From Zanthoxylum bungeanum (Eukaryota > Streptophyta > Magnoliopsida > Sapindales > Rutaceae): a DNA stretch of 64,000 nt. The stretch is from the NCBI GenBank assembly GCA_019454045.1, contig SKCR01041831.1, positions 62,001 to 126,000 on the forward strand, given 5' to 3'. How positions within the stretch are numbered: the first letter of the stretch is position 1; every line of letters starts with the position of its first letter. Made by a program: the position numbers and the translations under genes. The notes under the pieces were generated by a model. It made no database searches. It had not been told where the DNA came from and saw nothing but the letters and a program-made list of their open reading frames with translations. Below, piece by piece: positions 10,914-21,390 of this stretch.

Positions 10914-11516
10914 CTTGAATAAGTGTTATTCTTCATTGTTGTGCTTTAATTATTGAACTTGAATAAGTGTTATTCTTCATTGTTGAAATGATACAATAGT
11001 TGTAAGAATGATGATGTATCTTGTTACTAGAATTTTACATGTTTAGGTTAAATATAAACTTTGAATGCTACCATTCTGGAATCATTCAATGTTTTTCGAA
11101 TTACCTATAACTATTAGTAAGTCACTTATATATGGAATTTTTTGATAATGATGGCCATAGGTTCATGTATTACATGTTTTGATGATAATGTGTATATGCA
11201 TGTTAATACTCAAATTTTTAGATGGTTTGATGATTAAATTTTAATCTTGTGCAATAGATGGTTGTATGTTGTTATGAGATATTTTTTGTGGAGCGTAAAT
11301 ATGTATGGAAATTGCTTCCAATGTATTGTGGTTTGCATGAATTATAAATGGAAAATTGTTGCCCAAGTTTGGTCAACCGAAATTCAGGGGAAATTTTAGT
11401 TTGCTTTCTAGATAAACCACGATTAACTATGATCATATGCCACTTCTGGCTGTGACAATGGATGTATTTATTAATATAAAAGATTATGTTTATTACAAGA
11501 GTACATATGTAAGTTT
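10911..11516. repeat. Second copy of the E1 left flank
   Basis: Nearly identical to 1691-2252. Its first part carries an extra tandem copy of a ~48-bp segment: the word TGAACTTGAATAAGTG appears at about 10910 and again about 48 bp later. It ends AGTTT directly before the full LTR, exactly as the left flank does. Confidence 0.88.
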
Positions 11517-13666
11517 TGTAGGAGTTAAATCAAGTCCCAAGATCAACAAATCAAGCATAAAAAACGCATATGAACACATCAAAGGAGGTGCGGAATCATA
11601 ACTCACATTGAACGGTTTTGATGAAATGAACACAAGTTGCGTTTTTCCTTCCTCCAAGCTCACGGCAACAGCTCTCCAAGGCAGTGGGCTGCTCAGTTTG
11701 GACTGGTTTGGTTCCTCCAAGAATCGGCCATGCATGGACTCCATTGAAGCTCAAAGCTTCAAGCTCAAAAATTAAATCCAAGCTCATGAAGACACTTCCC
11801 TATCACCTATGTATCACTCATGGTGTGCTAGCACTAAGTCTTCTTCAATTTGCTTCTCAAAAATTTCGGTGAAACCAGAAAAATCAAGAAGAAAAACGGC
11901 AGTGAAGCCGTGAAGAAGATGAGAGGAAAAGAGAGGGAAAATGAGGAAACCGTATCCTTGCATGTAAGAGAGAGAAAAGATTTAATATATATATATATTT
12001 ATTTCCTATTTACCAAGTAAATTAAATAAAAGATATATATATAACTTTTAATTCAAAAGTCAAAAATAAAAAGCAATAAAGCTTTCCATCATTTCAACTT
12101 TTTACTTTAAGTCACATCACATCACTTTAATAAAGTGACATGTTGTCAAGTCACATCACTCAAAGTGGCAATTGATTTGACGCATGATGTGACAAATGAT
12201 TTGACACTTGATGTGACTCACGTGCCGCGCTCGAATTCGAAATGCGAATGCGCTCGCAATCACTCTCGGGTTCGGGTTCGCTAATTCCAAATTAACGAAT
12301 TTTCCGTCGCGTCGTAATTAAGTGATTACGCCTAGCGAATTCACTATTCACATCGCTAACGAATTAATTCTAAATTAATCCGTTCGCCCGAATTAAAATC
12401 TAATTTTAATTCCGCGTCAAAATCCAATTTCGATTAATATATCGAATATACTAATTTTACCGATTAATTGCAAATTAATCGTTCTCTCTCTTTAACGATA
12501 TTTTATCCGAGATAAAATATCTCCGTAATTAATCCCAGATTAATTTTCTCCCTCATCGAATTAATCCCAGATTAATTCTATCTCTCTCTTCTAATTAATC
12601 CCAGATTAATCAAAGTGCGAGTCATACGTCATCGGTGAATCTTCAGGAACCGACCCATGAGATCTCCGGATATGTTGGCAGTAAATACGATCGTCGGACT
12701 GTCCGAACACGTAAGTACCTCGTACTACGTTTATATCGATTTACAAGACAAGGTTGGCTTCTAGCAAAGCGCCATGCCTACCCAATTCTCCAGAAATATT
12801 CTTACAGGAATATATAGATCTGTATCAAGCGTAGTATACCGTAGTATTGTGTATATTGGTCCAGTATCGGATAGTCACGTGCTAGGGCTGGGGCTGGATA
12901 AGTGTCTGCCCCGTCCGAAGCACATGTCGGATGTCTGGTAACATAGTCTCTATTATCGGATATTTATGACCTGGTCACAATATCCCGATGGTTGCGCAAC
13001 ACTTAAGAGCACTAGTACCGTATCCTGCTTGACATCATCTCCAATATAACTGAAGTGATACTTCCGTCTTGACATCACACCCAATACACTACGACTCTCT
13101 GATAAACCCAGAAATGGTCTACACAGAACCGGTTAAAGCCCTGTACCACCAAGACCAAAGTCTACCGATTATCGCAAGTATTAGCGATGCAAGTCTCAGG
13201 TTAAGACTATACACACCTACCTTGATTTCGGCCTCCCATAGACACATAGTCATAATACCAATGGGATTCCGAGGGGTCTATCCAGAGCGAAGCTGTTTCC
13301 CGTACCATCGGTGAAACACGACCTCCTATCGCACTTGCATAAGTATCCAATACTTATATATATGAGAACTATGCCGTTGTGTCCTCACAACATGCACAAG
13401 TGCAATACTAGCCTATTCCGCATTATCGATGTCCTGTCTCGATAATACTCCGGCTAGGGATATTTAATGATTAATCCTTCGGGGATTGATACTGTCTCAT
13501 ATCATCTCAATCCAGGAACTAATCATATGGACCTCTCTTCATTTTATACATTTATGGTGATTTAATCACAAATGATGAGAGTGCAATTTCCTTGTCACAT
13601 AGTTAATTTGTACAACAACACCGTGATCTGTACAAATAGTGACGCTATGGGTCATATTATCCAACA
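11517..13666 (-). repeat. Second full LTR of the E1 family (2150 bp)
   Basis: Complete LTR with TG...CA ends, highly similar to 2253-4397. It contains the hairpin array at 12359-12611 and the 81-codon antisense frame at 13069-13314. It is either the true E1 5' LTR displaced by a duplication or a solo LTR derived from a tandem copy. Confidence 0.87.
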
Positions 13667-14440
13667 CTTTTATAATTTGTTACAGAACATTTTAATATTG
13701 TGATGATTATATATGTATTGTTGTCAGCCATACAAAGTTGTATGTGTGATGGGATATGTACATATATAAACTTTGATGTTGATAGGGTTTATAGATATGA
13801 TATGAATGTCATGATGTGAAATGAATGAGTTCCATTTTGTATTGTGGACGAAATAAATAGTATGAAATTTGTATTATGTTTTCGTTTTTGATATCGTATT
13901 TGATTGCCTGTAAAGGACTTGTGTTATGATGAATGTGATTAACTGTATAGAATTTATGTATGGATTTTTGTTTTTGTGATGGATGAGTTTTTGAAACTGC
14001 TTGAGCAAATTCCTATGAATGAATGTGAATTGAAATGACAAGTTTGGTTTGATTCTGGTACGAAATGTTTGATTCGATCTTCTTTGATTTGAAATAGTAT
14101 GCCTTGTATTGATATATGAAACACGTAGTTTTTGAAAATGTGTAAGTTAGATGACTTCTGAATACGGATAAAATTATCATGTATGTGCGTTCAGTTCCGA
14201 ATGATTAGACATAAGGACGGGGAAATTTCGAGGATGAAATTTTTATAAGAATGGGAGAATGTAACAGCTCGGTTTTCGTGATACAATTATGAAATTTATT
14301 TATGTGTTGCGGGAAATCTTTAAGCATTCAAACGCGCATCATTAGCATGTTATGACTTATATAAATTATTTTAGAAACACGAAGTGAAAATTTTTCAGTT
14401 TTGTTGTGCATTTAAATTTTAACTGTATCCGAAACGAACA
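13667..14440 (+). mobile_element. Ty3/gypsy fragment: polypurine tract and LTR start
   Basis: 13667-14224 is non-coding T/G-rich DNA with no clear assignment. At 14225-14259 comes the phrase ATTTCGAGGATGAAATTTTT then GAATGGGAGAA, immediately followed by TGTAACAGCTCGG at 14260. This is the typical end of pol, polypurine tract and LTR start of plant chromovirus (Tekay/Del-like) gypsy elements. The LTR is lost after roughly 180 bp. Confidence 0.55.
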
Positions 14441-14973
14441 TGCGGAGGTCTGATCTAAATAGATCAGTGATATGACTGTCATCTAAGTGTGGAGGATGTC
14501 TCATGTGCCTATAGTGGTATCTCAAGTCGAAGAATCACAGATGCTACTCAACCCGAGAAGATTCTTATTGACGTTGGTGTACCATCCATTAAGAATCTTC
14601 GGTGAGTCATTCAGTGTTTATCCGCCATAAACACCTACACATCTATACGAGTCTCCAAGACTCATGGTTCATTGAGAAACCATTGGAATCATATATTCCA
14701 GTATACGACATGTACCGGTCTCAACGGGTTTACTTTACTGACCAAGTAGTGTAAACCTTGACCAAGAGCTGTCTAAGAATGACAACGTCATGAAACAACT
14801 CAATGTCAATTCCTACGCTTTTACAACAGTATCATGACTAGTCATCCTAAGGTTAAAAACGTTTTTACCATATTAAAAGATATATTATATTATAGAAACT
14901 GCTTGTACTATTCATAATAAAATATTTTACATAAGTATTTTCAAGGAAATACAAATGGGAATTGGCGCTCTGA
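14441..14973. other. Unassigned non-coding DNA, possibly LTR-derived
   Basis: No coding signal. GATC-containing inverted words near 14455 and the general style resemble a copia LTR, but I found no ends and no second copy in the window. The piece 14860-14960 is very AT-rich and leads into the LOG-like pseudogene. Confidence 0.3.
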
Positions 14974-15387
14974 GCACCAACCCCAACAAACGGAGATGAA
15001 TGCATTGTGTCAGGTATGTCTAAACGACTTGTGGAAATAATTAACCGTGCTGATGCTTTTATTGCTTTGCCAAGTGGCTTAGGCACAATGGAGGAAATGT
15101 TTACAGTACTATCTTGAGCAAATTTAAACATACACCAGAAACCGATTAAACTGTTTAATGCTGATGGATTTTATGATTTTCTTTGTGTGTTTCTTGATGA
15201 TGCCCGGAGAAATGGGTTCGTGTCAAAATCTATAAAAGATATCCTCTTCATTGCCAGAACTGCCAATGATTTAATTAACCAACTTTTAGTCTTTGAACCA
15301 AAAATTGACCATATTCTTTCCAATATTAACTGGTCTGATAATGATCGTGGTAAGAAGCGTCAGATAAATCTAGATCTTAACCTTTAA
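14974..15387 (+). pseudogene. LOG-type cytokinin riboside 5'-monophosphate phosphoribohydrolase, C-terminal fragment
   Basis: A frame of about 138 codons, with one internal TGA (15115-15117), reads GDECIVSGMSKRLVEIINRA, then DAFIALPSGLGTMEE, then after the stop NLNIHQKPIKLFNADGFYDF, and ends INWSDND...LDLNL before TAA. This matches the C-terminal part of LOG ('lysine decarboxylase-like') enzymes, which release active cytokinin bases from riboside monophosphates in the cytosol. The diagnostic PGGxGTxxE motif is kept except that the second Gly is Ser. The TGA stands where the family has Trp (TGG to TGA, one change). The N-terminal part with the start is absent. No intron interrupts the fragment, which would fit a processed or captured copy. 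About 50 bp downstream the Athila/Tat 3' region begins. Not functional as it stands. Confidence 0.8.
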
Positions 15388-15947
15388 TTTTCTTTTTAGA
15401 TGTAGAATTTCAGCTAACCAGGTACTGTCTTCTAAACTATTCTTCTACTTTTTAGACACTGGGGACAATATCTCAATTAGGTTTAGGGGAGGGGAATAAT
15501 TGATTAGTATATTATTTTTATTTTTTTCATTGTATTATTTTTGCTTGGTTTTTAGGCAAAATTTTCAAAAATTCAAAAAACAATTAATTAAAAAAATTAA
15601 TAAAAATAAAAAAATATTTTGTTTTTGTGTTTTTAACTTGACTAATCATGTGGAATGGTGTTTGAGATAACTGTGTAAGGAATTTCCACTCCTAAGACTT
15701 ATCTCAACCTATTTCATAATAAGTTAATTTTTGTTTATTTCCTTTTGAAATATTTAATTTGTGAATTCTTCATAGAACTGATTAAAATTGGATCTTCATA
15801 TGCTCAGTTGGCAGGTATTATCAACATGCATGGTAACATATGGCCATGAGTTGTAATTGAAAAGTTTGTAATATTTAGTGCTCTAGTTTAATTGGAGGAA
15901 GCATCTAAAAAAGCGATGAAATAATAATAATAATAATAAATTATTAC

Positions 15948-16186
15948 ATCTGAGATCCGAGTAATTAAGTTCGTATGGGTGTTTTAACACCTAGTGCCCT
16001 AAACCCAACTGGTTTGGGAGTCACTGGCCCAAAGCTCGCTCATGGATTGAAGATTTTATAAAAAAAAGATATCTGAAATCCGAGTAATTAAGTCTGTAAG
16101 GGTGTCTTAACACCTAGTGCCCTAAAGCCAACTGGTTTGGGAGTTACTGGCCCAAAACTCGTACATGGATTGAAGATATTGTAAAT
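15948..16186 (+). repeat. Two ~120-bp direct repeats in the Athila/Tat 3' region
   Basis: Units 15948-16070 and 16071-16186 each begin ATCTGA(G/A)ATCCGAGTAATTA and contain AACACCTAGTGCCCTAAA and a GGTTTGGGAGT word. They differ by scattered substitutions. An ATA/AAT microsatellite (about 15921-15943) precedes them. Confidence 0.85.
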
Positions 16187-16840
16187 AAATAAAAAATGGA
16201 AAAGTTCCATTGCTAAAAAATGTGTGAATTCTGATATAATTTTAGGACAAAAATATTACTCTCTTTTTAACTGCACTTATGAATATTGTGGGCATAATGA
16301 GCCGATTAATACCTTATTGGTTGTGTATATGAAGAACGATAAAAATACTTGGAGAACTTACTTATTTGATAATTTAGAAATAAAGAAAATAACTATTAAT
16401 TTGGATAAGAAGTTTCACTTGTTTAGTCACTAACTTGTTTATCTTTTTATCTTTTTGCTTTTGTGTGCATTTGACGTTTGTGGGTATCGTTGTTGTAAGC
16501 CCTCACGAGGCAACAACTCGTCCACTAAGGATACCTTGGGGTTTAAAGGCTTGTTGCATCCGCTAAATGTAACCGTGATCCCTACTAAGGATACTATGTT
16601 ATTTTATTATTTTGCTCGAGGACTAGCAAAATGTTAGGTTTGGGGGTGTGATGAGCGGACAATATATCACTATTTTCCACCCTTTTAACCTATTATTTTG
16701 TATTGTTTCTCAGGTTTTATGAATATTTTCATGTATTTTGTATTATTTTGTAGATAAATAAATTTTTGGGAATCACTGGGATCAAATCAGGGCCAAAACA
16801 GTGAAAAACAGACAAAAAGAACAAAATTATCATTTAGGCA

Positions 16841-17194
16841 TCACGACGCGTAATACTTCTGTGTCACGACCGCTAACATGCACCGGACACGTGTCAACAT
16901 CAGAGAAACTTACTATCATACGCACTTTCTAACATGCGCCAGCCACATGTCAACATCACAACAATCTTGCTAACGTGTGCCAGACATGTGTCATCATCCC
17001 ATGCTGCCGACACTACACGTCATTGCTTAAGTCAACGTCGCGACGCGTACAACCATTTGCGTCGTGACGCCAAGCCAATAATTCAGCTACCGACGAAAAA
17101 TGCGTACACGTGTCAGCATCTCAGGAAGCCGCAGACAAGTGGCACAAATCAATGGTGCGTCACGACGCGCAATGTTCCTTGCGTCGCGACGCGC
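16841..17194. promoter_or_regulatory. CG-rich palindromes and G-box cores in LTR U3
   Basis: Variants of GCGTCGCGACGC occur at 16841, 17034, 17059, 17157 and 17181. CACGTG G-box cores lie at 16888 and 17107. They sit directly upstream of the TATA box in otherwise AT-rich DNA, so an enhancer role is plausible but unproven. Confidence 0.55.
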
Positions 17195-17210
17195 AAGCCG
17201 AAACTTTACC

Positions 17211-17217
17211 TATAAAT
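17211..17217 (+). promoter_or_regulatory. Putative TATA box of the Athila/Tat LTR
   Basis: TATAAAT following a CG-rich U3 block, in the expected place for the U3/R border. Transcription would start around 17240 if it is used. Confidence 0.5.
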
Positions 17218-17579
17218 TGAGCTTGATTTTATTTCAAATTTTAATACCTTCCTGAAGTTCCTAATAAATGATTAAGGATTGTATCTTTTTTGTTTAGTTT
17301 TAGTTATTTTAGTTATGTATTTTTATTTTTAGTAATAGTAGTAATACTTTCCTAAGGTTCTAAATAAGGATCTCAAGATTTTATTTTTATTTATTTAATA
17401 TTTGCACTTTGAATTATGCATTTTATTTCCATTAATAGTATTAGTTTATTTAATTTTTATTTCTTTTATGTTTATCAGTTAATTTTCTGTAGGGGGAAGG
17501 GTGATGTTTTTATTATTATAATTTAGGTTAATCTCCCTTAATTATAATATATAAATTATCTTAAAACCTCACTTAATTG

Positions 17580-17975
17580 GATACCGCCTTTATGGTCGGT
17601 TAGACTTAATTAAATTGATTTTAACCTGACTAAACTAGATACCGCCTTTATGGTCGGTTGGAATTAATTCAAAATCTGACTTAATCAAGATACCGCCTAT
17701 ATGGTCGGTTGGTAATATCATGCTAAATTTATATATTATAATAAAGGAGATTTCTAAATTAGAAATAGTAAAGGTAGATTAATCTCACTTAATTTATAAT
17801 ATGGAAATTGTAACTTAATAATATGGATTAAATTTGATACCGCCTTAATGGCTGGTTTTATTTATGTATCATAATGTGACACCACTTATATGGTCGTTCT
17901 CTAGGTGACAGATGATTACCGCATATATGGATGGTTTATGGATAAATAATAACACCGCCTTTATGGCTGGTTTGA
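17580..17975. repeat. Dispersed minisatellite GATACCGCCTTTATGGTCGG
   Basis: About seven degenerate copies, starting near 17580, 17638, 17689, 17836, 17878, 17914 and 17951. Each unit is itself a weak hairpin (ACCG...CGGT). Spacing is irregular (about 40-150 bp). Confidence 0.8.
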
Positions 17976-18785
17976 CTTAATTGGGTAACACTGACAATTT
18001 CTATATTATAATAAAGTGATATTTCTAAAGGTGGATCCCCTAACCCCAACATTTTATTTTTATTCTAGGGATGTGATGAAGCAAAATATTAACATGCTTA
18101 ATAATTGATTTAATTATATTATAGGTAATACTTTGATTTATTTATTGAATCTTAAGCTTAATACTTCTTCTTGCCTAATCACCAATAAGATTAATGTGGT
18201 AAACTTAAAATGAACTTGGAAAAGAGATTTTAAGTTTCAACCTTAGATTCAATAGCTCACGATCTCCCTTAAGGATAAATAACCCTTATAAGATTTCCTT
18301 CCAGGATAGACATATACTTGTCGAGCGATGGTAGCCATAATTGGAACGTGAACTTAATGAATTCAGGTAACTTTGTTAACATAGACATATGATTAATTGG
18401 GTTATTTGGGTGTTTGCATCTGACCATCAGAAGAGGCTTTTTCATATTTTTCATGTTCCAGGCTAACACAATGATTTATTACACATATATAAAAGAATCA
18501 ATTCATCATTAGAATAATATTGTGTGGAATCACAACCCTCGATATTTGTGTCTTTTGTTTATTGTCCTTAGTATTTTCTTTTGTGCATTTATTTATTTAG
18601 CAAATCCACATTCAACCAACCAATCAAGCAATCATTCATTTCTCCCTTTAATTAGATATCTATAAATAATTAGTATCAATAATTAATAACAACAGTAGAA
18701 ATTAAGTCATCGTGGGATCAATAATTTTATACTACTTGAGTGATACATGTGTTTGCGTAACGTGTTATTTCACCGATCAAATTTT

Positions 18786-18803
18786 TGGCGCCGTTGCCGG
18801 GGA
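18786..18803 (+). other. Athila/Tat primer-binding site
   Basis: TGGCGCCGTTGCCGGGGA, the hallmark PBS of plant Athila/Tat gypsy elements, a few bases after the LTR end. Confidence 0.9.
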
Positions 18804-18932
18804 CTTATTTTTCTTAAGTTATTAGTTTTGAAGCTATCTATTTTACTTGTATCTAATTTTCTTTATTTCTATCTTTAATTTATATTTATTTCTTTTATTT
18901 TTAGGTGGTTGAAGAATGGACATTATTGGGCG

Positions 18933-19214
18933 ATGGAAGAATTACGAGCTTTACAAAGAAATGATACACCTCAAATTAGGGAGCAAGAGTTTGGTTTTCT
19001 GAGGCCTGTTGTTCTACCCAACAACTATCCATGGACGTTTGAACCAATCAATATAACATTTACCCAACCATTTCAGAACGCAATTGGGAGATGTGTGATA
19101 TGTGATGATAGCCACCCGAGTGATCAATGCATATACCTTTACAATTCAGGGTGGCAGAATTATCAGAATCCTTCATGGTACAAAGAACCAACACATTTCA
19201 TTGAACTTTATTGA
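18933..19214 (+). pseudogene. Shortened Athila/Tat gag fragment with a zinc-knuckle-like motif
   Basis: A 94-codon frame from the ATG at 18933 starts MEELRALQRND. It contains the 'RPVVLPNN' word typical of the gag N-terminus in this group, then jumps to CVICDDSHPSDQC and YNSGWQNYQNPSW. The latter resembles the zinc knuckle followed by the 'YNPGWRNHPNFSW' region of Athila/Tat gag. The large middle part of gag is missing, so this is an in-frame internal deletion. The knuckle spacing is C-x2-C-x3-H-x4-C, one residue short of the classical form. A longer reading from a TTG at 18909 exists, but the ATG is preferred. It lies 130 bp after the PBS, the expected place for gag. Confidence 0.6.
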
Positions 19215-21390
19215 CGGGTGATGATGATTTATGCATTTGGTGATGAAATAAGCATGAATGCTTTATTTTCAAAATGTCAAAATTTTCCCCATACCTACGA
19301 ACTGGCCAAATTTAGCAAGCATGATGAGGGTTTGAATTTTTTTTTGTTTGGGCAATGATTCATGATTGTTTAGGTGTTAGAAAGTGAGTGGTGTTTGTGT
19401 ATTGATTGATAAATTTCAAGGGTGGTTAGTAGGCCCATTTTTGTCGAATTATGCTTGTGATAAAGGGTTTGAGTTTTGTTTTTGTGTTAATGAATTGTTG
19501 TGATTCATATATCTAGTGATGCTTTAGTATGAGTTCTATTGACTTGTGTTGAGAAAATCCATGTTGCAATTGAAACCTTCAAGTTTATTAATTTAAGGGT
19601 ATGGTCGAATACATGTTTATGTGGGGAATGATTGAGTTTGTGATTTTTTGATTAGTTCATGCTTAAGAATGTATTGACACAAGTTTAGGTTTGTGAGTTG
19701 TAAAATTGAGTATGTTGTGTTGATAAGGACTTAATGTATGTTGTAGATTGGTAAACTTACAACCTTGAGTTTGGTATTTAAATAAAGTGGCGATTAGTTA
19801 TGTTTGTAATATTTATTGTGATGTTATAAATATATAAAGCATTTTAGAGTAAGGCTTGGCTAAGTGGGTATTGGAAATTGAATTTGTTTAAATATGAATC
19901 ATGTATATGTTATGACGTTGATAGAGGTTATTTTTGTTATTTTTGTTTATGATTCATGTATTTGAGTGATACTACATTATGTGTTGGGTGACATTGTGAT
20001 GCGAATTTCAAAGTGGTAAGTTCTTTGATTTGGCCGAATTACATTGGTTGGTTGGGAGTTATTTTTGATAAAAAAAAAAGATGATGGTTCATGTGTTTGG
20101 GATAATGTTAAACATGAGCATGTATTGGCTTGTGTTGGGAAAACATTAAAGTTGTCACTTTTTATTTATGTTGGTCGAATCTTGTAAACTTGTGTCATGA
20201 AATTATCTTGTTGTTTTGATGATTTTGATGATGATTTTCCATGATTCAAGTTTGATATGAGGTGATGACACAAGTTTATTTTGTTGGTGTTGAAAACTCC
20301 AAAGGTTTTAAATTAAGTCCCTTGGCCAAATCTATAGATGTGGGAAAGGATATGAGATTTTTGTGTGTTGCGATAAATTATGCTTGTAATGTTAAAGCTT
20401 GATGTTGAGTTGGTATATGTCTAGTGTGTGAATGCAAGAAACTTGATTTAAGCTTGATGTGTATGAAAGTTGATGCTAGTGATGATGATGATGGTAGTGT
20501 TGTGAGCATTGTTGAAGTACTTAATGAGATATTGATATATGTTGTCTATGAGTTAAGCTGAAAACTTGAGGTGTATTTTCTTGATATGGTCAAATAATAA
20601 GTCAATTAAAGTTTGATTTTGGTTTGTGTAATGTGTTGGCCGAAAATAAAGGGTTGGTTAGGGGTTGTTTTGTTGTCATTGATAATGAATTGTTGATTAG
20701 CATGCTGATAAGTTATAGTGATTGTCTTAATAGTTGTATGTAAACTTTTATGGTGTGAAAATTATATAGTGATGGTAAGTATTATATTTTGAGTATGAAA
20801 GTGTACTTGTGGTAGTGTTAAAATATGAGTTAGCAATGGCTTGATTAGAAAGATTTAACGTAATATCATGAATGTCTTGATCAAATTGTTTTGGATTATG
20901 TGTAATGTGAAGTCTTAATGTTCGAGGAGATATTTGTGTAAGTTATTTTGATTCACTTCAGGTATGTCTCTTAAACCCATGTTTCCTGAAATAAAAGAAT
21001 GGTATGAGCTATAGGTGTTCTAATAAGTAATTGTAAATATGTATATAGCTTCATAAGTATTGTATTTAAAGTTTTCAATCTTGTTCGATTGTAGTATGTG
21101 TGTGGATACTTACTGGGTTTCTATAACTCATGCCACTTCCGCTGTTAGTTTTGCAGGTTGGAAACCTGACCAGTCATCCACTTTGGCTCAGACATCTTGC
21201 TCGAGACGATGGATCACCCAAGTGGCAGTCACCCTCCCAAGTGCCTTGGGAAAAGTTTTAGAGGTTTAGGATTTGTGATTAATATTTTATTTATCGTGCT
21301 GAGCACGCTGTTTGTATATATTAATTAAATATTTTGATTGCTTATTATAACACCCTGTAATGTTTTGATTGCTTATTATAACACCCCGCC
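19215..21390 (+). repeat. Gypsy LTR-like T/G-rich DNA
   Basis: About 2.1 kb without coding signal. From 21090 to 21345 the text ('tactgggtttctataactca', 'cgtgctgagcacgctg', then an ending near ACACCCTGTAA) resembles the 3' part of a Tekay-like gypsy LTR. A 33-bp step duplicates TTTTGATTGCTTATTATAAC at about 21332 and 21365. The frame at 21060-21269 sits inside this LTR-like text and is not supported as a gene. Confidence 0.45.

Larger units (their letters stand above)
2253..13666 (-). mobile_element. E1: Ty1/copia LTR retrotransposon, minus strand, rearranged 5' end
   Basis: On the minus strand the order is LTR, PBS, long leader, gag/pol remnants, polypurine tract, LTR, which is the complete copia plan. 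The 3' LTR is 2253-4397, the internal region 4398-10556, and the 5' LTR begins at 10557. That 5' LTR stops after 357 bp; a copy of the left flank follows, then a full LTR (11517-13666). Coding parts are riddled with stops, so it cannot encode its own proteins. The two full LTRs look almost identical by eye, which argues for a fairly recent insertion or for the second LTR being a copy of the first. The flanking 5-mers AGTTT and CTTTT do not form a clean target-site duplication. Confidence 0.85.
16649..18779 (+). repeat. Athila/Tat LTR (2131 bp)
   Basis: Begins TGATGAGCGGACAATA right after the purine tract and ends ACCGATCA seven bases before the PBS. U3 holds CG-rich palindromes (16841-17194) and a TATA box (17211). 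A minisatellite lies at 17580-17975. The frame 16934-17215 lies over the CG-rich palindromes and looks fortuitous. Confidence 0.75.
15440..19214 (+). mobile_element. Athila/Tat-type Ty3/gypsy fragment: 3' region, LTR, PBS and shortened gag
   Basis: GACACTGGGGACAATATCTC at 15459 and GGTTTAGGGGAGG at 15480 match the conserved sequence at the end of pol in Athila/Tat elements. A second purine tract, AGGTTTGGGGGTG, ends at 16648 and abuts the LTR (16649-18779). A PBS follows at 18786, then a gag remnant. The order polypurine tract, LTR, PBS means this LTR serves both as a 3' LTR for sequence on its left and as a 5' LTR for sequence on its right. No RT or integrase is left. Confidence 0.75.

Noticed and set aside
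2248..13671. AGTTT / CTTTT as the target-site duplication of E1
   Set aside because: Only three of five bases match, and the right side has been rearranged.
15921..15943. ATA/AAT microsatellite as a functional element
   Set aside because: Ordinary short tandem repeat.
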